The position numbers were made by a program, and so were the translations under genes. This document shows, one piece after another, positions 9,480-18,358 of a stretch of DNA of 34,028 nt (positions are counted from its first letter, which is position 1; every line of letters begins with the position of its first letter). Under the pieces are notes generated by a model, which saw only the letters and a program-made list of their open reading frames with translations, ran no database searches and was not told where the DNA came from. This DNA is from Paracoccaceae bacterium (GTDB lineage: Bacteria > Pseudomonadota > Alphaproteobacteria > Rhodobacterales > Rhodobacteraceae): positions 1 through 34,028 of the forward strand of contig JALQTR010000017.1 in assembly GCA_023260835.1 (NCBI GenBank). The letters run 5' to 3'.

Positions 9480-9507
9480 ACATAGTCTGGCCCTTTGTTA
9501 AGCATTG

Positions 9508-9533
9508 GCCCAAAGCGGATTACCGCTTTGGGC
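9508..9533 (-). promoter_or_regulatory. Perfect hairpin between precursor and MNIO genes, possible attenuator or mRNA-stabilising element
   Basis: GCCCAAAGCGG (9508-9518), ATTA loop, CCGCTTTGGGC (9523-9533); 11-bp perfect stem with no following U tract on the minus strand. Confidence 0.65.
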
Positions 9534-9543
9534 AAGGATTGGA

Positions 9544-9849
9544 TTAGCTGCTGGGCAGATCGCGGTCCAAAGGTTCCAGCGATCCCATGCGCGCGCTGCC
9601 GTCCGCCATGGCGGGCAGTTCGATGGTCATGCAGCTGCCCTTATCAACCAATGTCCAGGCATTGCCTTGATAATCCACTGTGGACGATCCCGCGCAGGTG
9701 GTGCCAGCGCCTGCTGCGCAGTCATTTTTACCGGCCAGCGACACGCCATAGCATTTTTCCTTCGCTGCGGCGGATGCGGTTGTGGCCTGCGCGCCTACAG
9801 ACGCGGCAACAGCGGCGGCCAGAGCAAGAGCTTTCATTTTATCAGACAT
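9544..9849 (-). CDS. bufA: Bufferin-type RiPP precursor (DUF2282, BufA1-like)
   Basis: 101 aa; N-terminal signal peptide, then '[52 protein letters not shown]' with four Cys (C33, C44, C52, C73) in the BufA1 arrangement; followed by DUF692, DUF2063 and DoxX genes. Confidence 0.92.
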   Translation of the reverse strand: MSDKMKALALAAAVAASVGAQATTASAAAKEKCYGVSLAGKNDCAAGAGTTCAGSSTVDYQGNAWTLVDKGSCMTIELPAMADGSARMGSLEPLDRDLPSS

Positions 9850-9987
9850 TGGGTATTCCTTTCATCAAGTTACGCTCAAACCTTTTGGAGCTAGGGTCAG
9901 AGTAACCTTTGAAAGGGATCAACAGCCAATCACGGGTTTGTGTTTCACGCAGCTGTGAAGATTGGATGGCAGTATATTGAATTAAAT

Positions 9988-10119
9988 ATGCAAATCACAC
10001 CTTCCCTGAATAGGGATCACTTCTTAACTTCGCCTGAAGTTCAGGCGATGAAATGCAGGATTCAGCAATCAAATCGATATTTTCGTGCTGATGGTGTAGG
10101 CTGCTATTACGGATATTAA
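9988..10119 (+). CDS. Candidate small protein (43 aa), uncharacterised
   Basis: Hand translation: MQITPSLNRDHFLTSPEVQAMKCRIQQSNRYFRADGVGCYYGY*; ends 5 nt before a strong terminator hairpin; below the length cutoff of the ORF track; no clear Shine-Dalgarno sequence. Confidence 0.4.
   Translation: MQITPSLNRDHFLTSPEVQAMKCRIQQSNRYFRADGVGCYYGY
10031..10047. repeat. 17-bp perfect inverted repeat CGCCTGAA-G-TTCAGGCG
   Basis: Directly read; lies within the candidate small ORF between bufA and thrS. Confidence 0.7.
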
Positions 10120-10123
10120 ACAC

Positions 10124-10153
10124 AAAAGGGCCGGCATAAAATCCGGCCCTTTG
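10124..10153. terminator. Bidirectional intrinsic terminator (thrS on minus strand, small ORF on plus strand)
   Basis: AAAGGGCCGG (10125-10134), loop CATAAAAT, CCGGCCCTTT (10143-10152); minus strand continues into TTTTGTGTTT. Confidence 0.8.
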
Positions 10154-10175
10154 TTACAGTTTATGCTTTAAATTG

Positions 10176-12122
10176 TTACAACAAATCTGGCGGCGTGGCC
10201 TCTTGCGCCAAAGTGGTCACGATTTCATCAAGCGATGCGGTGCGGGTGTCTTTTTCGCCCAGACGGCGGACGGAGACGGTGTTGTTTTCCACCTCTTTCA
10301 TGCCGCAGGCCAGAATGACCGGCACTTTGCCCAATGAATGTTCGCGGATTTTGTAGTTGATTTTTTCGTTGCGCAAATCCGCCTCGGCGCGGATGCCACG
10401 CGCCCGCAGGGCAGCAACCACATTGTTTACATACTCATCCGCATCCGACACAATGGCCGCCACAACCACCTGCCGCGGCGCCAACCAAAATGGCAGCTTC
10501 CCGGCGAAGTTTTCGATGAGCATCCCAATGAACCGTTCAAAACTGCCCAGAACCGCGCGGTGCAGCATCACGGGGCGGTGTTTTTCCCCATCGCGGCCAA
10601 TGTAATTGGCATCCAGACGTTCGGGCAGGTTGGGGTCAACTTGCAAGGTGCCGCATTGCCATTGCCGCCCAATTGCATCGGTCAGGGTGAATTCCAGTTT
10701 TGGGCCGTAAAAGGCGCCTTCGCCTTCCAGAATTTCAAAATCATATCCGGCGGCGCGGCAGGCATCGCCAAGCGCCTTTTCCACGCGATCCCAGCTTTCT
10801 TCGGACCCGATACGCTTTTCAGGCCGCGTGGACAGTTTTATGGTCCAATCATCAAAGCCCAAATCCGCATAAATCCCGGCAAGGAATTTGATGAATTTCG
10901 CGGTTTCCGATTCAATCTGATCATCGGTGCAGAAAATATGCGCATCATCTTGGGTAAAGCCGCGCACACGCATGATCCCATGCAGCGCGCCAGAAGGTTC
11001 ATACCGGTTACAGGATCCAAATTCCGCCATCCGCAGCGGCAGATCACGATAGGATTTAAGCCCCTGATTGAACACTTGCACATGGCATGGGCAGTTCATC
11101 GGCTTCAAAGCGTTGATTGTTTTTTCGCGCGCATGATCTTCGTCCACTTCGACGATGAACATGTTTTCTTGATAATTTTCCCAATGCCCGGATGCTTCCC
11201 ACAATTTGCGGTTCACAACCTGCGGGGTGTTCACCTCGACATAGCCATCAGCGTCTTGTTTGCGCCGCATGTAATCCTGAAGTGTGGTGTAAACGCGCCA
11301 GCCATTTGGGTGCCAGAAAATTTGGCCTGGCGCCTCTTCTTGCATATGGAACAGGTCCATTTCGCGGCCCAAACGGCGGTGATCGCGTTTTGCGGCCTCT
11401 TCTAACATGGTCAGATGCGCCTTCAGCGCGTCTTTGTTTTGGAAGGCCACGCCGTAAATGCGTTGCAGCATGGCGCGGTCGCTGTCTCCGCGCCAATAGG
11501 CCCCGGCCACATTCATCAATTTGAACGCATCAGCGGGCACCTGACCTGTGTGCTGCAAATGCGGGCCGCGGCACAGGTCCTGCCAATCGCCATGCCAATA
11601 CATGCGCAGCGGTTCATCCCCGGGGATGGCCTCGATCAGTTCCACCTTATAGGGTTCATTCAGATCGGTGTAATGTTGGATGGCGCGTGGGCGGTCCCAC
11701 ACTTCGGTGCGCACAGGTTCGCGCGCGGCGATGATTTGGCGCATCCGCGCCTCGATCTGGCCCAGATCTTCGGGGGTGAAGGGTTCAGCCCGATCAAAAT
11801 CGTAATACCAGCCGTTTTCAATGACGGGGCCGATGGTGACCTTCACATCGGGCCAGATTTCCTGCACGGCGCGCGCCATGATGTGCGCCAGATCATGACG
11901 GATCAACTCCTGCGCGGGGGTGGCATCTGATGTTGTGTTGATGGCGATGGTGCAATCTGACTGAAGCGGCCATTGCAGATCCCAATGTTGGCCATCGACC
12001 ATGGCACTGATGGCCTTTTTCGCCAAGGATTTGGAAATTTCTGCGGCCACATCGGCAGGGGTAATGCCCTGCGGCATCTGGCGGCTGGATCCATCGGGAA
12101 AGGTGAGGGTGATTTGGGCCAT
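10176..12122 (-). CDS. thrS: Threonine--tRNA ligase
   Basis: 648 aa with TGS domain, '[34 protein letters not shown]', '[10 protein letters not shown]', '[13 protein letters not shown]' signatures. Confidence 0.97.
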   Translation of the reverse strand: MAQITLTFPDGSSRQMPQGITPADVAAEISKSLAKKAISAMVDGQHWDLQWPLQSDCTIAINTTSDATPAQELIRHDLAHIMARAVQEIWPDVKVTIGPVIENGWYYDFDRAEPFTPEDLGQIEARMRQIIAAREPVRTEVWDRPRAIQHYTDLNEPYKVELIEAIPGDEPLRMYWHGDWQDLCRGPHLQHTGQVPADAFKLMNVAGAYWRGDSDRAMLQRIYGVAFQNKDALKAHLTMLEEAAKRDHRRLGREMDLFHMQEEAPGQIFWHPNGWRVYTTLQDYMRRKQDADGYVEVNTPQVVNRKLWEASGHWENYQENMFIVEVDEDHAREKTINALKPMNCPCHVQVFNQGLKSYRDLPLRMAEFGSCNRYEPSGALHGIMRVRGFTQDDAHIFCTDDQIESETAKFIKFLAGIYADLGFDDWTIKLSTRPEKRIGSEESWDRVEKALGDACRAAGYDFEILEGEGAFYGPKLEFTLTDAIGRQWQCGTLQVDPNLPERLDANYIGRDGEKHRPVMLHRAVLGSFERFIGMLIENFAGKLPFWLAPRQVVVAAIVSDADEYVNNVVAALRARGIRAEADLRNEKINYKIREHSLGKVPVILACGMKEVENNTVSVRRLGEKDTRTASLDEIVTTLAQEATPPDLL

Positions 12123-12227
12123 TTGGGGCCTCCTCGTCGTTTTGGCGCCTACTAAACGCCCGGTTGCGGGTATGGTTCACGTCCCTGATGCCGATCACAG
12201 CGCACCAAGTCAAGGGGGCAGGTGGGT

Positions 12228-13010
12228 TTAGGCGTCCAATTCAACCCAAATTGGCACGTGATCAGACGGTTTCACACCGGCGCGCACGTCTTTATCGATT
12301 TGGCAATCCAGCAACAGATCAGCGCATTCGGGCGACAAAAGAAAATGGTCGATGCGGATACCGTTGTTCCGCTCCCACGATCGGGCTTGATAATCCCAGA
12401 ATGAATAATGCCCTGGCCCTTGAGTTCGGGCACGAAAGGCCTCGGTCAGGCCAAGGTGTTTCAGCGCCTCGAACGCAGCACGTGTTTGCGGCAAAAACAG
12501 CGCATCTTCGCGCCAAGCATCTGGATTGGCGGCATCCTCGGGTTGGGGAATCACGTTATAATCCCCCGCCATTAAAAAGGGCTGCTCTTGCGCCAACAGC
12601 GCGCGGGCGCGGGTCTGCAGGCGGTCCATCCAGGCCAATTTATAATCATATTTCGGCCCCGGCGCCGGATTGCCATTGGGCAGATACAGCCCGCAAACAC
12701 GCATGGCGGTTTTATCACCGATCACCGTGGCCTCGATCCAACGGGCCTGTTCATCCGTATCATCCCCGGGCAGGCCGCGGGTCACATCTTCAAGCGGCAG
12801 GCGTGACAGGATTGCCACGCCGTTGAAGGATTTTTGTCCATGTGTTTCAACGCGGTACCCCATGTCTTCGAACAATTCCCGTGGAAAGGTTTCGTCTTGG
12901 GATTTGATCTCTTGCAACAGGGCCACATCGGGGCGCGCGGCCTCGAGATAGCGGGGAAGGGCCTCGATCCGGGCTTTGATCCCGTTGATGTTGAAGCTGA
13001 CAATTTTCAT
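12228..13010 (-). CDS. xth: Exodeoxyribonuclease III
   Basis: 'MKIVSFNINGIKARIEALPRYLEAARPDVALLQEIKSQDETFP', 'GDYNVIPQPED', 'RIDHFLLSPECADLL', 'SDHVPIWVEL'; start trimmed to ATG at 13010 with AGAAGG upstream. Confidence 0.95.
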   Translation of the reverse strand: MKIVSFNINGIKARIEALPRYLEAARPDVALLQEIKSQDETFPRELFEDMGYRVETHGQKSFNGVAILSRLPLEDVTRGLPGDDTDEQARWIEATVIGDKTAMRVCGLYLPNGNPAPGPKYDYKLAWMDRLQTRARALLAQEQPFLMAGDYNVIPQPEDAANPDAWREDALFLPQTRAAFEALKHLGLTEAFRARTQGPGHYSFWDYQARSWERNNGIRIDHFLLSPECADLLLDCQIDKDVRAGVKPSDHVPIWVELDA

Positions 13011-13154
13011 CTGCATCCCCTTCTTTTGCGTTTTAGACTGCATAAGAGCGGGGCGGCAGATCGTCAACGCGGGAAAGCCAGAACCCTGCATTAACAAAAG
13101 ATTTACCAATTGTGGTCTAGTGTACCAAGGTCTTTTTGAATCTGAGTGGTTTTC

Positions 13155-14039
13155 ATGAACATTAATACCAGCGCGGGCGTGTGGCTTGTGTTTCTTTACA
13201 CGATTGTGATGACGGGGGCGGATTCGGTGACGAAACTGCTCAGCACGCAGATGTCGGCGGCGCAATTCTATGCCTTTGGCGCCGCGGGCGTGGCCCTGTT
13301 TTGCGTTCTAGCCGCCATGCGCAGCCAAGGTGGTATTGGGCAGCTGCGCACCGCATTCCCACAGATGATGCTGCTGCGGTCCTGCATCACATTGGTGGCC
13401 TGCCTGTGCTTTTACCAAGCCTTCGCCACGCTGTATTTCGCCGAGGTCTTCTTGTTCATCGCCTTCATCCCCGTTGTTGCCGCTATTTTTGCAGGTGTGT
13501 TGCTGCATGAATACATCGGGCCGTGGCATATTGGCGGATTGGGGCTGGGCATTTTGGGGGCATGTTTTTTATTCGCGCAGAATGCGACAGGCAGCTCATG
13601 GGGGTATGCCTGTGCCGCGGGGGCCACGTTCTTTTCGGCCCTGTCTTTGGTGCTGGAACGTTGGCTGATCCTGCGTGAACGCCGGCTGTTGTCGCAGCTG
13701 TTCTACCCCTATGCGTTTGTTGCGCTGTTTATGGGGGTGATGTTGCCATCCTCATGGCAGGCGGTGGATGTGACAACTGTGGTGCTGACTGGGGTTTATG
13801 CGGCGTTGGTGTTTGCCGCCCGCAGCCTGTCAATTATGGCACTGCGCAATATGGTTGCGGCTGCTGTGACACCGATGATGAACCTGCAGTTTATCTGGAT
13901 GGTGGTTTGCGGCATTGTCCTGTTTGGTGAATGGCCGACACTGCCCGTTATGTTCGGGGCGATATTGGTTGGCCTGTCTGGGGCGATGTGCGTGCATGGA
14001 TCACATCGAAAATTCGCAGACGTTGTTCCCCAGACCTAG
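13155..14039 (+). CDS. EamA/DMT-superfamily transporter
   Basis: About ten hydrophobic segments, EamA-like repeats; ATG at 13155 (alternative GTG at 13146). Confidence 0.8.
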   Translation: MNINTSAGVWLVFLYTIVMTGADSVTKLLSTQMSAAQFYAFGAAGVALFCVLAAMRSQGGIGQLRTAFPQMMLLRSCITLVACLCFYQAFATLYFAEVFLFIAFIPVVAAIFAGVLLHEYIGPWHIGGLGLGILGACFLFAQNATGSSWGYACAAGATFFSALSLVLERWLILRERRLLSQLFYPYAFVALFMGVMLPSSWQAVDVTTVVLTGVYAALVFAARSLSIMALRNMVAAAVTPMMNLQFIWMVVCGIVLFGEWPTLPVMFGAILVGLSGAMCVHGSHRKFADVVPQT

Positions 14040-14359
14040 ATCGAAAAGGATGTGCCACAGCCGCAGGATGATGTGGCATTGGGATTATCGATCACAAATC
14101 GTGCACCGATCAATTCATCGGAAAAATCAATGATAGCGTTTTGCAAAAATGGCAGCGACACAGGGTCAATCACCACCTTTTCAGCGCCATTATCCAGCAC
14201 CAAATCATCTGATTGCACTTCATCAAGCGCAATTTCGTATTGGAAACCGGAACAGCCGCCGCCTTCCACCGCGATGCGCAGGGCTTTACCTTGTGATGCC
14301 GCACCAATATTGGCCAGTTGTTCAAAGGCGCGCGGGGTAACCTTGGGGGGCAGTTGCAT
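14036..14359 (-). CDS. erpA: HesB/IscA-type iron-sulfur cluster assembly/insertion protein (ErpA-like)
   Basis: 'LRIAVEGGGCSGFQYEIALDE' and C-terminal 'SSCGCGTSFSI' A-type carrier cysteines. Confidence 0.88.
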   Translation of the reverse strand: MQLPPKVTPRAFEQLANIGAASQGKALRIAVEGGGCSGFQYEIALDEVQSDDLVLDNGAEKVVIDPVSLPFLQNAIIDFSDELIGARFVIDNPNATSSCGCGTSFSI

Positions 14360-14440
14360 TCGGTGGGCTCATCTGTTGGTTGCAATCAAAGACACCCCAT
14401 ATATAAGCAATCCAAAACCCACGACAAGGAGCTTGGCATC

Positions 14441-15613
14441 ATGCTTGCCCCCTTTGCCACGCACCCCGATCAAACACGTGGCCGGCTGGTTGCCGAGGAT
14501 CAAAGCCTCCACCGATCCCCGTTTCAGCGCGATCGCGACCGGATTATCCATTCGGGGGCCTTTCGCCGTTTGAAACATAAAACGCAGGTGTTCATCGCAC
14601 ATGAGGGGGATTATTTCCGCACGCGGCTGACCCACTCGATTGAGGTTGCCCAAGTTGCCCGCACAATCGCAGGGGCGCTGCAATTAAACGTTGATCTGGC
14701 AGAGGCTGTTGCCCTGGCGCATGATCTGGGGCACCCCCCCTTTGGTCATGCGGGCGAGGATGTTTTGGCCGACTTGATGGCCCCATTTGGCGGCTTTGAT
14801 CACAATGCCCAAGCGGTGAAAATCGTCACCAACCTTGAACGCCGATACGCCCCGTTCGATGGGTTGAACTTAACCTGGGAAACCCTTGAAGGTATTGCCA
14901 AACATAACGGACCCGTGGCGCAGCCATGGCCTGATGCATTGGCGCGTTACAACACCCAACATGACCTGCACCTGCACAGCTTTGCTGGACCAGAAGCGCA
15001 GGTTGCGGCGCTGGCGGATGACATTGCCTATAACCACCATGATCTGCAAGATGGGCTGCGGGCTGGGTTGTTCACAGCGGATGATTTGATGGACCTGCCC
15101 ATTTTGGCGGATTGTTTTGCGCAGGTGGATAGGCTGTATCCCAACACCGACACCAAACGGCGCCACCATGAGGCGCTGCGCCGCTTTTTTGGCCGTTTGG
15201 TCGAAGATGTCATCGCAACAACCAGCGAAAACATTGCACTCTTGGCCCCCAAATCGGTCGAGGACATCCGCGGCGCCACCGCCCCAGTTGCGCGGTTCTC
15301 GCCCATATTATGGTCCAATTTAAAGGTCATTCGGGCCTTTTTGTTTGAACGGATGTACCGCGCGCCCGGGGTTGCACGGATGCGGGAATTGGCCTGCGAT
15401 GCAACAGCAGCGTTGTTTCAGCATTACCTTGCAATGCCTCAGGACCTGCCTGCCGAATGGCTGGGGACAGATGAACCGCCGGCGCGGGCCGTTTGCGATT
15501 ATATTGCCGGTATGACGGATCGATATGCCCTGCAGGCCTATGCGCAGATCAAGCCCGATGCGCAAATCCCAGATGATCCTTACCGTTTGCCTTTGTCTGC
15601 TGTGGGGAATTGA
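14441..15613 (+). CDS. dgt: Deoxyguanosinetriphosphate triphosphohydrolase-like HD protein
   Basis: '[27 protein letters not shown]', '[18 protein letters not shown]', '[17 protein letters not shown]' HD motif; start trimmed to 14441. Confidence 0.92.
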   Translation: MLAPFATHPDQTRGRLVAEDQSLHRSPFQRDRDRIIHSGAFRRLKHKTQVFIAHEGDYFRTRLTHSIEVAQVARTIAGALQLNVDLAEAVALAHDLGHPPFGHAGEDVLADLMAPFGGFDHNAQAVKIVTNLERRYAPFDGLNLTWETLEGIAKHNGPVAQPWPDALARYNTQHDLHLHSFAGPEAQVAALADDIAYNHHDLQDGLRAGLFTADDLMDLPILADCFAQVDRLYPNTDTKRRHHEALRRFFGRLVEDVIATTSENIALLAPKSVEDIRGATAPVARFSPILWSNLKVIRAFLFERMYRAPGVARMRELACDATAALFQHYLAMPQDLPAEWLGTDEPPARAVCDYIAGMTDRYALQAYAQIKPDAQIPDDPYRLPLSAVGN

Positions 15614-15669
15614 CCTGCGCGGCCTTGCGGCATAAACCCGCGCGCAGAAGATACGAAGGAAAAATCGCC

Positions 15670-17415
15670 ATGAACCTATTTCGCCAAATCCACACCGCCG
15701 TTGTGCAGGCATTGCATGCCATGCAAGCGGATGGGGCTTTGCCTGCTGATTTGGATCTGGCCAATGTGACGGTCGAGCCACCGCGTGACCCCGCGCATGG
15801 TGATATGGCGACTAATGCGGCAATGGTTTTGGCGAAGCCCGCCAAAATGAACCCCCGCCAAATTGCCGATGATTTGGCGGCGCGCCTGTTGGATCAAGGC
15901 GGCATTACGGCGGCCGAAGTGGCCGGACCGGGTTTCATCAATCTGCGGCTTGCGCCACAAATTTGGCAGGATGTGCTGCGCAGCGCACTGCAAACCGGTG
16001 CCGATTTTGGCCGGTCTGATCTGGGGCAGGGGCAGCGTGTTAATGTGGAATATGTGTCCGCCAACCCAACAGGGCCTTTGCATGTGGGTCACACTCGCGG
16101 GGCTGTTTTTGGCGATGCCTTGGCCAGTTTGCTGGATTTTGCAGGATATGATGTCACGCGCGAATATTACATCAACGATGGCGGCGCGCAGGTCGATGTG
16201 TTGGCCCGTTCCGTATACCTGCGGTACCTTGAAGCCCACGGCCAAGAAGTGCAATTCGAGGATGGCACCTATCCAGGGGATTATCTGATCGAAGTGGGTC
16301 AAACCCTGAAGGATAAAGTGGGTGATGCCTATCTTGGTCAGGATGAGGATCAATGGCTGCTTCCTGTACGTGAATTTGCAACCGATGCGATGATGGATCT
16401 GATCCGCGCCGATTTGGCGCGATTGGGTGTGAAAATGGACGTGTTCTATTCCGAAAAATCGCTTTACGGAACAGGCCGGATTGAACAAGCGATCGAGGCG
16501 CTGCGCGAGCAGGGCCTGATCTATCGCGGTGTGCTTGAACCCCCCAAAGGCAAAACGCCCGAGGATTGGGAACCGCGCGAACAAACCCTGTTCAAATCCA
16601 CCGCCCATGGCGACGATGTGGACCGCCCCATTCAGAAATCTGATGGCAGCTGGACCTATTTTGCTCCTGATATTGCCTATCATTACGACAAGGTCAGCCG
16701 CGGGTTTGATATGCTGATCGACGTTTTTGGCGCTGATCACGGTGGCTATGTCAAACGCATGAAGGCGGCGGTTTCGGCCCTGTCGGGTGGCAAAGTGCCG
16801 CTGGACATCAAATTGGCACAGCTGGTGAAGCTGTACAAAAACGGTGAACCGTTCAAAATGTCCAAACGTGCTGGCACGTTTGTTACATTGCGCGATGTGG
16901 TGGATGAAGTTGGCCCCGATGTCACACGTTTTGTCATGCTGACGCGCAAAAATGATGCGCCCTTGGATTTCGATTTCGACAAAGTGCTGGAGCAAAGCCG
17001 CGAAAACCCTGTGTTTTATGTGCAATATGCCTATGCGCGGATCTCATCCGTTCTGCGCCGGGCAGCTGAGGCAGGGGTTGATGTAACAGATGCGGCGCTT
17101 GCGGGGGCTGATTTGAATTTGGCCGCGCATGATGCCGAATTGGCCGTGGCGCGCAAAATTGCCGAATGGCCCCGTTTGGTGGAAACGGCGGCGCGGGCCA
17201 ATGAACCGCATCGCATTGCGTTCTACCTTTATGAATTGGCCGGTGAATTCCACGGGCTTTGGAATAAAGGCAATGATGTAACCAGTCTGCGGTTCGTGCA
17301 AGAGGATGATTTGCCCGCCACAGCTGCGAAAATTGCGCTTGCGCGATCAGTAAGTGTTGTTATTTCCGCAGGTCTTGCTATTTTGGGCGTAACGCCACTG
17401 GAAGAGATGCGATAA
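15670..17415 (+). CDS. argS: Arginine--tRNA ligase
   Basis: '[27 protein letters not shown]' (HIGH-like), '[13 protein letters not shown]' (KMSK); GAAGGA upstream of ATG at 15670. Confidence 0.97.
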   Translation: MNLFRQIHTAVVQALHAMQADGALPADLDLANVTVEPPRDPAHGDMATNAAMVLAKPAKMNPRQIADDLAARLLDQGGITAAEVAGPGFINLRLAPQIWQDVLRSALQTGADFGRSDLGQGQRVNVEYVSANPTGPLHVGHTRGAVFGDALASLLDFAGYDVTREYYINDGGAQVDVLARSVYLRYLEAHGQEVQFEDGTYPGDYLIEVGQTLKDKVGDAYLGQDEDQWLLPVREFATDAMMDLIRADLARLGVKMDVFYSEKSLYGTGRIEQAIEALREQGLIYRGVLEPPKGKTPEDWEPREQTLFKSTAHGDDVDRPIQKSDGSWTYFAPDIAYHYDKVSRGFDMLIDVFGADHGGYVKRMKAAVSALSGGKVPLDIKLAQLVKLYKNGEPFKMSKRAGTFVTLRDVVDEVGPDVTRFVMLTRKNDAPLDFDFDKVLEQSRENPVFYVQYAYARISSVLRRAAEAGVDVTDAALAGADLNLAAHDAELAVARKIAEWPRLVETAARANEPHRIAFYLYELAGEFHGLWNKGNDVTSLRFVQEDDLPATAAKIALARSVSVVISAGLAILGVTPLEEMR

Positions 17416-17473
17416 AACCTGCACCGCCAGCGGCCTGTCCGGGATTTCCCCCGGGCCATGACGTGAGGCGAGC

Positions 17474-18358
17474 ATGGAACATAACACAACACTTCCCCAC
17501 GCAGCTGGGGACATATCTGCCCATATGGACAATGCGTCCATAAAAACACCTGGGCTGTCGACATTGCCGCGTTTTGCACGATTGGCAGGGCTGTCATTGT
17601 CCCTTTTGTTGGTTGGTGCGTTTTCGATCAAGGCCATTCAGCTTGCCCGGATCGAGGTAATGGGCATTCCCCATATCCCAGGCCCCCAAACGGCCTATCG
17701 TATGGCGCCGGTTGATCCGGGTGGGCAGATCGCGAATACCATCGATATGACGCTGTCCATTAATGACGTTTTGGAAGATACATCCGCAGATCCCATTCAT
17801 GTTGCAACAGCGCCTTTGCCTGTATTGCCATCGGATGAAGATCACGCCATGGCACAGTTGCAAACCGGTGATGCGCAGGCCATTGGGGCCAGTATGAATT
17901 TGCAAACCCCTGAATTTAAACGGGATGTTGCGGATGCTATCATTGCCGCGCTGCTGTCGTCAGACGGAACATCAGGGACGGTCACCGCACAAGAGGTCAA
18001 GTTCACCCCAGATGTCGCCACATTGCGCCCCAGCACGCCGCCCCCGCCATCGCGGCCATCATTCCTGTCGCAGGCAGCGCCTGCGCCCACCAATCAGCCA
18101 TTGGGGGCAGGGGAACGGCTGGTGCAATTGGGAAGCTTCACATCCGAAGACAACGCCAAAGCGGCTTGGTCGCAGTTGATCGCAAATCAATCGGCATTTT
18201 TGGCACAAAAGGATCCGGTCATTCAAAAGGCCCAAAGCGCAGGCCACATATTTTATCGTCTGCGCACAGCTGGGTTTTCTGATCTGGCCGAAACCCGTCG
18301 GTTCTGTGCCGCGCTGATTGCCAAAGGGGTTGATTGCATTCCGGTGCGGCATAAATGA
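17474..18358 (+). CDS. SPOR-domain-containing protein
   Basis: N-terminal transmembrane segment, Pro-rich linker, C-terminal 'VQLGSFTSEDNAKAAWSQLIANQ...YRLRTAGFSDLAETRRFCAALIAKGVDCIPV' SPOR repeat. Confidence 0.88.
   Translation: MEHNTTLPHAAGDISAHMDNASIKTPGLSTLPRFARLAGLSLSLLLVGAFSIKAIQLARIEVMGIPHIPGPQTAYRMAPVDPGGQIANTIDMTLSINDVLEDTSADPIHVATAPLPVLPSDEDHAMAQLQTGDAQAIGASMNLQTPEFKRDVADAIIAALLSSDGTSGTVTAQEVKFTPDVATLRPSTPPPPSRPSFLSQAAPAPTNQPLGAGERLVQLGSFTSEDNAKAAWSQLIANQSAFLAQKDPVIQKAQSAGHIFYRLRTAGFSDLAETRRFCAALIAKGVDCIPVRHK

Noticed and set aside
10338-11405. 355-aa antisense ORF opposite thrS
   Set aside because: Shadow frame; thrS is certain and no domain is visible in the antisense frame
12123-12227. 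Possible T-box or leader element upstream of thrS
   Set aside because: Short gap with no T-box sequence or specifier-loop arrangement visible; T-boxes are not expected in this lineage
15676-17025. 449-aa antisense ORF opposite argS
   Set aside because: Shadow frame produced by codon bias; argS on the plus strand has clear synthetase motifs and the antisense protein has no recognisable domain
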